From: DASTWM01 sp035765855
GTDB lineage: Bacteria; Chloroflexota; Chloroflexia; Chloroflexales; Roseiflexaceae
Length of the DNA stretch: 6,050 nucleotides
Direction of reading: 5' to 3'
Assembly: GCA_035765855.1 (NCBI GenBank)
Contig: DASTWM010000228.1
Location: 1 to 6,050, forward strand
Under the pieces are notes generated by a model. That model was not told where the DNA came from and did no database searches. It was given only the letters and a program-made list of their open reading frames with translations. Below are positions 1-6,049 of the stretch, piece after piece. The translations under genes were made by a program, and so were the position numbers. Position 1 is the first letter of the stretch. Each line of letters opens with the position of its first letter.

Positions 1-1
1 G

Positions 2-241
2 GAACAAAACACCCGGCCAGAGAAAGTGAAACGCGAAAAGCAACGCCAGTCCGAAACACCACATGCCCGCCTGAACTGCCTCAATCGTGCGCCCAGATGC
101 CCGGCGCTGCGTATAGACGATAACGCCAGCAACGACAAGTACCCCCGGCAGCAGCAGATGCCACAGACCGAACAAAGCTACCACGCCGATTGCAATGAGA
201 AACAGACCGGCGGCGACTGACTGATTTTTTTGAAGGTTCAT
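2..241 (-). CDS. Small multi-pass membrane protein, LiaI/LiaF-TM-like, partial (C-terminus beyond left edge)
   Basis: An ATG at 241-239 opens a frame that stays open for 80 codons to the left edge. A Shine-Dalgarno GGAG (251-248) lies 6 nt upstream, which supports this start. The protein begins MNLQKNQSVAAG and is almost wholly hydrophobic: a membrane segment or hairpin at about residues 10-43, a basic/polar linker (TQRRASGRTIE, 44-54), then another hydrophobic stretch from about 56 to the edge. The repeated pattern of small-residue membrane segments ending in L-P-G-V-L resembles the LiaI/LiaF-type transmembrane domain found in many small envelope-stress or accessory membrane proteins. That family match is by pattern only. 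The two hydrophobic halves look like an internal duplication. The gene is divergent from the glycosyltransferase and shares its upstream region. Function unknown; a generic DUF-type membrane protein is equally possible. That it is a real gene is fairly sure; the family is not. Confidence 0.72.
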   Translation of the reverse strand, partial: MNLQKNQSVAAGLFLIAIGVVALFGLWHLLLPGVLVVAGVIVYTQRRASGRTIEAVQAGMWCFGLALLFAFHFLWPGVLF

Positions 242-247
242 GAAACG

Positions 248-251
248 CTCC
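248..251 (-). promoter_or_regulatory. Ribosome binding site of the left membrane-protein gene
   Basis: On the minus strand GGAG stands 6 nt before the ATG at 241. It fixes the start of a gene that is otherwise cut by the window edge, and shows that this genome uses Shine-Dalgarno initiation for at least some genes, in contrast to the neighbouring glycosyltransferase. Confidence 0.65.
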
Positions 252-353
252 TTGATAGCACTGTGTGCTTGAACTATCTCAACGTATGCCTGCTCATAAT
301 ACGTCTGATTGCGCATAATTGTTGCGTGGCGCGGCAATTCATGGTTTGACTGC

Positions 354-386
354 TTGAACAGCTAACGGTTGTGCTATGATTGCCGC
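354..386 (+). promoter_or_regulatory. Putative promoter of the glycosyltransferase gene, leaderless
   Basis: A near-consensus -10 box TATGAT lies at 375-380, with a -35-like TTGAAC at 354-359 (15-bp spacer, shorter than the ideal 17). Six bases follow the -10 box, so the predicted transcription start (about 387) coincides with the A of the ATG. There is no Shine-Dalgarno sequence between 355 and 386. A -10 box six to seven bases before the start codon, together with a missing ribosome site, is the usual mark of a leaderless mRNA. The alternative -35 TTGACT at 346-351 would need a 23-bp spacer and is less likely. Confidence 0.5.
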
Positions 387-1388
387 ATGCTATCTGTCAT
401 CATCGCCACCTGGAATGGCCTCCGCTACCTGCCAGAGTGCCTGGCAGCCCTGACGCCGCAGCTACCCGCTGCTGCCGAAGTTATCGTTGTTGACAATGGC
501 TCCACTGATGGAACGTGCGCATGGCTGCGCGCGACCTATCCGGCAGTGCAGCTTGTCGCGCTCCCTGAAAACATCGGCTTTGCGGGTGGCACAACTGCTG
601 GATTGCGCGTTGCGCGTGGTGATTTGCTCCTGTTGTTGAACAATGATGCTTTCGTCGAGCCGGGCTTTGTGGCAGCCTTGCTTGATGTGATGGCCGAACG
701 ACCGGATGTAGGTGCCGCAGGGGGGGTCCTCACCTTTGCGCACCGTCCTGATGTGGTTGCTTCGGCAGGTATTCGGATTCGGCGCGATGGCGTGGCGCTC
801 GACATGTGGCCGGGGCGGGCTGTGGACGATCTTCCAACCACACCCGTCACTATTGCCGGGCCGAGTGGCGCTGCCGCGCTGTACCGACGCGCGCTGCTGG
901 AGGATGCAGGATTGCTGGAGCCAGCGTTTTTTGCGTATCTGGAAGATGTCGATCTGGCGTTACGCGCGCTGCTGCGTGGCTGGCAGAGTGTTGTGGTGCC
1001 TGCGGCTCGCGTGCGGCATGTGTATTCTGCCACTGGAGGGCAGGGATCGCCGTTCAAGCAGCGGCTGCTTGGCCGCAATCGGCTACGGGTTATTGTCCGC
1101 TGCTTCCCGGCCCCGCTGCTCTTGCGTTGCCTGCCAGCCATGGTAATGTATGATGTGCTTGCTGCAGGCTACGCTGTTGTGCGCCAACAGCCTGCCATGA
1201 TCGCAGGCCGCATGGCCGCGCTTCGTGAACTGCCGCGCCTGCTTCGGGAACGCCACGAGATCCAGAAACGCCGTACTGCGCCAATCACAGATCTTGAGCA
1301 TTGGCTCGATCCATGGGTGTTGCCCTGGACAACCATGCAGGAGCAGCAGCACCTGGAAGCCATTCTGGCGAGCAGAACCGCTCTATAA
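387..1388 (+). CDS. Family 2 glycosyltransferase (COG1216, rhamnosyltransferase-like)
   Basis: A complete 333-residue protein that should transfer a sugar from a nucleotide-sugar donor to a growing envelope glycan, glycolipid or exopolysaccharide; neither donor nor acceptor can be told from sequence. The GT-A fold signature is complete: the first strand LSVIIATWNG starts at residue 2, VVDNGSTDG at 34-42 (nucleotide binding), ENIGFAGG at 61-68, LLLLNNDAF at 81-89 with N85-N86-D87 as the DxD-type metal site, GPSGA at 158-162, and LEDVDLALR at 185-193 with the E-D acceptor/catalytic-base region, then VRHVYS around H211. The C-terminal 110 residues carry basic amphipathic stretches and one moderately hydrophobic segment (about 249-265), suggesting membrane-surface association rather than a full membrane domain. 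The ATG at 387 was preferred over an in-frame TTG at 369 because the family begins right at the first beta strand. No operon partner: it is flanked by a divergent gene and a terminator. Confidence 0.9.
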   Translation: MLSVIIATWNGLRYLPECLAALTPQLPAAAEVIVVDNGSTDGTCAWLRATYPAVQLVALPENIGFAGGTTAGLRVARGDLLLLLNNDAFVEPGFVAALLDVMAERPDVGAAGGVLTFAHRPDVVASAGIRIRRDGVALDMWPGRAVDDLPTTPVTIAGPSGAAALYRRALLEDAGLLEPAFFAYLEDVDLALRALLRGWQSVVVPAARVRHVYSATGGQGSPFKQRLLGRNRLRVIVRCFPAPLLLRCLPAMVMYDVLAAGYAVVRQQPAMIAGRMAALRELPRLLRERHEIQKRRTAPITDLEHWLDPWVLPWTTMQEQQHLEAILASRTAL

Positions 1389-1427
1389 AAAGGCCGACTG
1401 TTGAGACATGCTCAACAATCGGCTTTT
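1389..1427. terminator. Bidirectional intrinsic terminator between converging genes
   Basis: A 13-position stem (1393-1405 with 1411-1423) encloses a 5-base loop (1406-1410). On the plus strand it is followed by TTTT (1424-1427) and carries one C-A mismatch (1398/1418). On the minus strand the same position becomes a G-U wobble, so the stem is continuous, and it is followed by five U residues (complement of 1387-1391). It lies immediately after the glycosyltransferase stop codon, whose TAA overlaps the A-run, and 18 bp beyond the adaptor stop codon. It therefore ends both converging transcription units, and probably works better for the minus-strand efflux operon. Confidence 0.88.
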
Positions 1428-1445
1428 CCTGAATGAAACGACGTA

Positions 1446-2942
1446 CTATTCGGCGTTGATGGCAACGCGGGCACTCATGCCAGCGCGCAATCCTTCCACG
1501 GTGTCCAAATCTACCCGTACCAGATACGTGCGAATATTTCCGGCGACATTTGCCGCAGGTGCAATGTATGACACCTTGCCAGAATACTCTTTATTCGGCA
1601 GCGCATCCACGCGCACTTTTGCCTCCTGTCCAAGCTGGACCTTGGCAATGTCGGTGTCGCTAATCTGCACTTCTGCGCGAAGTTTGCTGACATCGACGAT
1701 CCGAATTGCTGCCGCAGTGCCGGTTGAGCTTGGATCGCCTGGGTCGATATTGACGGCGGCGATCACGCCATCGAAGGGCGCAGTCAGCACGGCACGTTCG
1801 CGGTTGATCTTGGCCAGTTCTACCTGGGCCTCGGCCTGTGCAATGGCGGCGGCGGCCTGCTGCTGCTGCGAGCCGGTAGGCGCGGGATTAAGCTTTGCAA
1901 GCTGCGCCTGGGCCTGTGCCACACCTGCCCGGGCCTGCGCTACTTTATCTTTGTCGGGCGGTAACGTGAGCTTCTGGAGCGATTGTTGCGCCTGCACCAC
2001 CTGCTGTTCGGCTGCCTGCACGCCGGTCACTTCGTTCTGCCGGGCCGTATCTGCCGCTTTGACCGCCTGATCGACATTTTGTTCAGCCTGGCGCAACGCA
2101 GCTTCTGCCTGAACGAACTGCGTGTAATAATTCTCGCGTCCACCTTCGCTGAGCTTGTTGCCAGACTTCTTACCCGTTGCGACGTTCACCGTGTTTGGTT
2201 GCACCGGGTCATTTCCGGTATCCTGCACGTATTGCCAGTTGCTCTTGGCTTGCGCGTATTTTGCCTGTGCCTGGGTCAGCGCCTGCGTGGCCTGGTCGAC
2301 CTGCCCCTGCGCCTGCGTTTTCGAGAGTGAAAGCTTATCGCGGGTGCTTTGCAAATTGGCTTGCGCGGCATCTACCGAAGCCTGTGCAGATCGGACATCC
2401 TCTTCTTTGGGGCCGGCCTGAGTTTGGCTCAGTGCCGCCTGGGCGCTCTGGATCTGTGCGCGCGCCGCAGCGAGATCAGCGGCCCGTGGCGGTTCCTCAA
2501 GCGCCGAGGCCTGCGCCTTTGCGCTTTGCAGACCGGCCTCTGCCTGCTGCACCTGCTGATCGAATGTGCTTGTGTCTAATGAGGCCAGTACGTCACCTTT
2601 TTTGACGTTGTCGCCTTCTTTGACTTTGACTTCAGCGACGATCCCCTGGACCTGAAACACAAGGTCCGAGTCCTGTATCGCTGTTATCTCACCAATACCG
2701 CTAATGCCGCCCAGCAACTGAGCAGTTGTCGTATCTGCGGTATTCGAGAGGCCTAATGTGCTCGAAAGCGTACTCGTTGCATTCTGTGGCGACGTGACTG
2801 GCCCATGTGTTGGCTGTGTGGCTGCCTGCTGCGCGGCTGGCTGTGCTGTTGGCGCATTTGCCTGATTGCCGCCGGATGAGCAGGCAACCAACCCGGCTGC
2901 CACAACGCTCGCGACGGCCCCCTGAATCCACCTGCGTGTCAT
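1446..2942 (-). CDS. RND/HlyD-family efflux adaptor lipoprotein (membrane fusion protein)
   Basis: A complete 498-residue adaptor partner of the RND pump encoded just upstream. It starts with a lipoprotein signal peptide (basic MTRRW, hydrophobic core 6-20, lipobox LVAC with C21 as the lipidated residue), then a Ser/Gln/Ala/Pro/Thr-rich linker to about residue 77. Domains follow in the usual nested order: first half of the biotinyl-lipoyl domain (about 82-123, with VKVKEGDNVKKGDVLASLD), a very long Ala/Gln-rich coiled-coil hairpin (about 124-380), second lipoyl half (386-416, LTAPFDGVIAAV), beta-barrel (about 420-458) and membrane-proximal end (RAGMSARVAI). The hairpin is far longer than in AcrA and carries a Gly/Asn/Tyr-rich loop near its middle (about 236-275). 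It is expected to sit outside the cytoplasmic membrane, anchored by lipid, and to bind the pump. ATG at 2942 was chosen for the signal peptide and the upstream ribosome sites. Substrate unknown. No outer-membrane channel gene is visible. Confidence 0.93.
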   Translation of the reverse strand: MTRRWIQGAVASVVAAGLVACSSGGNQANAPTAQPAAQQAATQPTHGPVTSPQNATSTLSSTLGLSNTADTTTAQLLGGISGIGEITAIQDSDLVFQVQGIVAEVKVKEGDNVKKGDVLASLDTSTFDQQVQQAEAGLQSAKAQASALEEPPRAADLAAARAQIQSAQAALSQTQAGPKEEDVRSAQASVDAAQANLQSTRDKLSLSKTQAQGQVDQATQALTQAQAKYAQAKSNWQYVQDTGNDPVQPNTVNVATGKKSGNKLSEGGRENYYTQFVQAEAALRQAEQNVDQAVKAADTARQNEVTGVQAAEQQVVQAQQSLQKLTLPPDKDKVAQARAGVAQAQAQLAKLNPAPTGSQQQQAAAAIAQAEAQVELAKINRERAVLTAPFDGVIAAVNIDPGDPSSTGTAAAIRIVDVSKLRAEVQISDTDIAKVQLGQEAKVRVDALPNKEYSGKVSYIAPAANVAGNIRTYLVRVDLDTVEGLRAGMSARVAINAE

Positions 2943-2943
2943 T

Positions 2944-2957
2944 TCCTCAATGCTCCT
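2944..2957 (-). promoter_or_regulatory. Ribosome binding region of the adaptor gene
   Basis: Two Shine-Dalgarno-like elements precede the ATG at 2942 on the minus strand: AGGAG (2957-2953), 10 nt from the start, and GAGGA (2948-2944), almost touching the start. The more distant one is better placed for initiation at 2942. Both lie in the 50-bp gap after the RND stop codon, which shows no hairpin terminator, consistent with translation from a shared mRNA. Confidence 0.6.
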
Positions 2958-2980
2958 GATAGTCTATTATGTACGATAAG

Positions 2981-2996
2981 CTGATTAACTGATTAA
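2981..2996. repeat. Perfect tandem 8-bp repeat, CTGATTAA x2
   Basis: The unit CTGATTAA occurs twice without a gap at 2981-2988 and 2989-2996. The second copy spans the TAA stop codon of the RND gene (2995-2993), and the repeat fills part of the RND-adaptor junction. Two 8-bp units could be simple slippage or a protein-binding site. There is no other evidence for function. Confidence 0.55.
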
Positions 2997-5900
2997 TCCT
3001 GACTGTGTGATGGCTTGGGGCGTGAAAGCGGCCCTTTACCGGCTCCGCTCCCATCGGCGGCGCGCGAACCTGAAACGCCGTGTCCATCGCCATCCGTTGC
3101 ATGGTCATGGGCAGTTTCTGTGGCATGGACAGGTACTGCTTCGCCTGACTGTGACTCTGCTTCTTCAGTCCTCCGCCGTCGGAACAGCCTGCCCACCCGT
3201 GTGGTGAACGAGTCAAGCAAGCTGTATGCGGTTGGAATGACCAGCAATGTCAACAGCACTGATGTGATCAGGCCACCAATAACCGTGATAGCGAGCGGGC
3301 GACGTGTTGCCGCGCCTTCGCCGAGACCGATTGCAGACGGCAAGCTACCCGCGATTAGCGCGAAGGTTGTCATCAGAATCGGGCGCAAGCGAATGGCACT
3401 GGCGCGCGCAAGGGCATCATTCTTTGCCAGGCCAGCATCACGCAGCTTGTTAGTAAAGTCCACCATAAGAATGGAGTTTTTGACCACCAGGCCAAGCAGC
3501 ATGATCAAACCGATCATGGCAATAATGCTCAATTCGGTGTTGGTGATGCGCAGCGCGAGAAATGCGCCGATAAAGCTGAACGGCATCGCCAACATGATCA
3601 CGAACGGTTGCAGGAATGATCCGAACTGCGAAGCCAGCACCATGTACACAAAGAGCACCGAAAGGCCCATGGCGATGAAGAGCGTCTGGAATCCTTCGTT
3701 CTGGTTTGCTGCAAAACCGACGAACTCTGTTTGTACATCTGGCGGTAAATTCAGTTGCTTGATGCCCGCCGCAATTTCCTGTTGAACTTCGTTGACATTA
3801 CGCCCGACGACGTTAGCACCAATGATGATCTGGTTTTCTCGGTCATAGCGCCGAATTGTGGTCGGGCTGGCCGCCACCTGGATCGTCGCGATCGAGCTAA
3901 GCGGTACACTACCATTCTGCGTCGGGACGGCGATGCTGCGAATGGCGTCTGCGCCGACACGATCTTCCGGGCGCAAGCGCACGACAATATCCGTATCATT
4001 CCCGTTTTTACGGAATGTCGTGGCGGTATCGCCATTGATCAACGCGCGCACCGACGTTGCGATGTCGTCATTGGTAAATCCGAGATCGCCTGCACGGCTT
4101 GGATTGACAATCACTTCAATCTCTGGTTTGCCCGGCTTGAAGGTTGTGTCAATATCAGTCAAACCTTTGATGCCCTGCGACTTGCCTTCAATAGTTTGCA
4201 GCAGCGGAATCAGCGTGTTCGGATCGCGATTGGTCCGAATGCTCAACTGAATATCGCGCCCCGTCACCGCTGTGCTGGAGCCTTGAAAAGTCGGCTTGCC
4301 AATCACCAGCCCTGGTAAAAAGTCAAGCTTCGGGCGCAGTGAGTCAATGAACGGAATTGTCTGAGCGCCGTCATGGAGACGAATTGAGAACGAAGCCGTA
4401 TTAGCTGAACCCGTTCCGCCGACGTTGCTTTGGAAGGCTTCGATTTCGGGCTCCTTAAGCAAAATATCTTCAGCACGCCGCGTCAGCGCGTCGGTCTGCT
4501 CAAGTGGTGTGCCAGGCGGCAGTTGGAAACCAAGCGAAAACTGTGGCGTATCCTGCGCCGGGAAGAAGGATACCTTGACGCCCGCGACGGAGACAATACT
4601 CAGCGCAAGCACGGCCACCGTGACGAGGATAACGACCCAGCGATGGTGCAGGCTCCACCCCAGTATTCCTTCGTAGATACGCGCCGACCAGCTAAGTTCC
4701 TCGTTCGCTTCCTCAATAGCTTCTTCGGCAAGGCTCAGCGCCTGGGTATGTGGCCGGGCAACTTTCTTCTGTTTGAACAGGTACGCCGATACCATCGGAG
4801 CCAGCGTGAATGCCTCGACCAGCGAGAGCGCCATGGCACACGCAACAGTGATACCAAACGACTTAAAGATAATGCCAGTGATACCACCGGTGAATGCCAC
4901 AGGTAAGAACACCGCGATGATCGTCAGCGACATGGCCAGCACGGAGAGCGCCACCTGGCTGGTGCCACGGCTCGCCGCTATCATGGGACTCACGCCGCGT
5001 TCCATTTGCCGGAAAACATTCTCGCGCACCACAATAGCGTCGTCGATGACCAGGCCCACCGAGACAGAAAGCGCCAGCAGCGAAATCAGGTTGATCGTGA
5101 TACCAAACGCATTGATTGCTGCGAACGTGCCGATCATGATAACAGGCAGGCCAAGGATAGTTACGAAGGTATTTCGCAGATCGCGGAAGAACACAAACAC
5201 CACGATCATGGCCGCAACAGCAGCGACGATAAGTTCGTCAATCGACGAGTTCGTGCTCTCTCGAATGCTGTCCGACTGGTCGCTTGGAATAAAGACATTC
5301 AGATCCGGATACTCTTTTTGAATTTGGGCAAGCTGCGCCTTCACTGCATCAGCTACCTGAATAGTGTTCGTTCCAGACTGCCGCCGGACCGCCAGCGACA
5401 CGGCATCCTTGCCGTCGAGCCGCGCGTACTGGTCAACTTCTTTTACCCCATCCTGGATGGTAGCAACATCACCGACTGAATAGGGCGTTCCGGTAATGCG
5501 CACCCTGGCTATGTCAGATGGCTGCTGCAACTGGCTTGGCGCGCGTAAACTCACATCGGTGTTATTGATTTCAACGGTGCCGAGACCACGGTCGGTGTTA
5601 GCGTTCTGAAGCGCGCGGCTGATTTGCACAGGGAGAATGCGGTACGCCGTCAGCTTGTTGAGGTCCATGAGCACATTGATCTGGCGCACCTGGCCGCCAC
5701 TGACCGAAATTGAACCCACGCCTTCCGCACGCTGAAGCTGGGGCACAATTTCATCATCCACAAGCTGGCGTAATTCCAGCGGTGAGCGATTCCCATTGCT
5801 CGCCAGCGCAATGCTGAGAATCGGTTGCTGGTTCGGATCGAACTTCTGGTAAATAGGATCGTTTACATCCTTCGGGAGGGCAGGAATGGTTGCATTGACC

Positions 5901-6049
5901 TTGTCACGTACATCCTGCAAGGCCCGATCGACATTAACCGTGCTGTCGAACTCCGCAATAATAGTCGTCGATCCTTCGTTCGACTGCGACGTGAGATGCT
6001 TCAGACCATTGATTGTTTGTAGCTGATCCTCGACAGGCTTGGCGACTTG
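2993..6049 (-). CDS. RND multidrug efflux transporter, HAE1/AcrB-SwrC type, N-terminus beyond right edge
   Basis: The frame is open from the right edge to the TAA at 2995-2993, giving 1018 visible residues; by comparison with the family roughly 60-70 N-terminal residues including TM1 are missing. The visible start (QVAKPVEDQLQTINGLKHL) is the conserved PN1 porter region. Then come PN2 and the first docking subdomain, TM2-TM6 (about 270-425), TM7 (about 470-492), the second porter and docking domains, and TM8-TM12 (about 787-945). Proton-relay residues are intact: the TM4 pair Asp-Asp in GLVIDDAIVV (visible residues 336-337, DNA 5044-5039) and the TM10 lysine in GLVVKNSILMV (visible 857, DNA 3481-3479), equivalent to AcrB D407/D408 and K940. 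It should be a trimeric proton-driven exporter of hydrophobic or amphiphilic compounds in the cytoplasmic membrane. An unusually long polar tail of about 60 residues follows TM12. It is the upstream gene of an operon with the adaptor; promoter and regulator are out of view. Confidence 0.95.
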   Translation of the reverse strand, partial: QVAKPVEDQLQTINGLKHLTSQSNEGSTTIIAEFDSTVNVDRALQDVRDKVNATIPALPKDVNDPIYQKFDPNQQPILSIALASNGNRSPLELRQLVDDEIVPQLQRAEGVGSISVSGGQVRQINVLMDLNKLTAYRILPVQISRALQNANTDRGLGTVEINNTDVSLRAPSQLQQPSDIARVRITGTPYSVGDVATIQDGVKEVDQYARLDGKDAVSLAVRRQSGTNTIQVADAVKAQLAQIQKEYPDLNVFIPSDQSDSIRESTNSSIDELIVAAVAAMIVVFVFFRDLRNTFVTILGLPVIMIGTFAAINAFGITINLISLLALSVSVGLVIDDAIVVRENVFRQMERGVSPMIAASRGTSQVALSVLAMSLTIIAVFLPVAFTGGITGIIFKSFGITVACAMALSLVEAFTLAPMVSAYLFKQKKVARPHTQALSLAEEAIEEANEELSWSARIYEGILGWSLHHRWVVILVTVAVLALSIVSVAGVKVSFFPAQDTPQFSLGFQLPPGTPLEQTDALTRRAEDILLKEPEIEAFQSNVGGTGSANTASFSIRLHDGAQTIPFIDSLRPKLDFLPGLVIGKPTFQGSSTAVTGRDIQLSIRTNRDPNTLIPLLQTIEGKSQGIKGLTDIDTTFKPGKPEIEVIVNPSRAGDLGFTNDDIATSVRALINGDTATTFRKNGNDTDIVVRLRPEDRVGADAIRSIAVPTQNGSVPLSSIATIQVAASPTTIRRYDRENQIIIGANVVGRNVNEVQQEIAAGIKQLNLPPDVQTEFVGFAANQNEGFQTLFIAMGLSVLFVYMVLASQFGSFLQPFVIMLAMPFSFIGAFLALRITNTELSIIAMIGLIMLLGLVVKNSILMVDFTNKLRDAGLAKNDALARASAIRLRPILMTTFALIAGSLPSAIGLGEGAATRRPLAITVIGGLITSVLLTLLVIPTAYSLLDSFTTRVGRLFRRRRTEEAESQSGEAVPVHATETAHDHATDGDGHGVSGSRAADGSGAGKGPLSRPKPSHSQD

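Larger units (their letters stand above)
242..386. other. Divergent intergenic region, 145 bp
   Basis: This is the only non-coding DNA between the left membrane-protein gene (minus) and the glycosyltransferase gene (plus), so it must hold both promoters unless the left gene is expressed from elsewhere. It is more AT-rich than the flanking genes. For the minus direction I see a -10-like TATTAT (301-296), but no convincing -35 box at the right distance, so that promoter is only tentative. The region also contains a 13-bp interrupted palindrome (257-269: arms AGCAC/GTGCT around TGT), a 9-bp direct repeat TGCTTGAAC (266-274 and 351-359), and an 8-bp inverted pair GCGGCAAT/ATTGCCGC (331-338 and 379-386). 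Any could be a regulator site, but short repeats like these can occur by chance. Confidence 0.45.

Noticed and set aside
26..220. Plus-strand 64-codon frame at the left end
   Set aside because: Polar low-information product, opposite a minus-strand frame with a good ribosome site and clear membrane-protein composition.
369..386. TTG at 369 as the glycosyltransferase start
   Set aside because: It would add MCYDCR before the first beta strand and overlap the -10 box; no ribosome site supports it. The ATG at 387 fits the family start.
536..1141. Minus-strand open frame of 201 codons opposite the glycosyltransferase
   Set aside because: Ser/Arg/Ala/Pro-rich composition without any domain; the opposite strand holds a complete GT2 protein with all family motifs.
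1408..2070. Plus-strand open frame of 220 codons opposite the adaptor gene
   Set aside because: It begins inside the terminator hairpin, has no ribosome site, and is Ser/Ala/Thr/Cys-rich in the way expected of the complement of an Ala/Gln-rich coiled coil.
2947..3216. Minus-strand 89-codon frame overlapping the RND tail
   Set aside because: It is the shifted frame of the same strand as the RND C-terminus and has no domain. The in-frame RND tail reads continuously to its stop codon, so I see no reason to assume a frameshift.
3015..5479. Several plus-strand open frames of 130-256 codons opposite the RND gene (3015-3785, 3755-4318, 4773-5321, 5006-5479)
   Set aside because: They overlap each other, lack ribosome sites and recognisable domains, and lie wholly opposite a well-conserved transporter gene.
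5918..5920. Start of the RND protein at 5920
   Set aside because: The codon there is an internal TTG. The same frame continues upstream to the right edge and encodes conserved RND sequence (TINGLKHLTSQS), so the gene is partial, not short.
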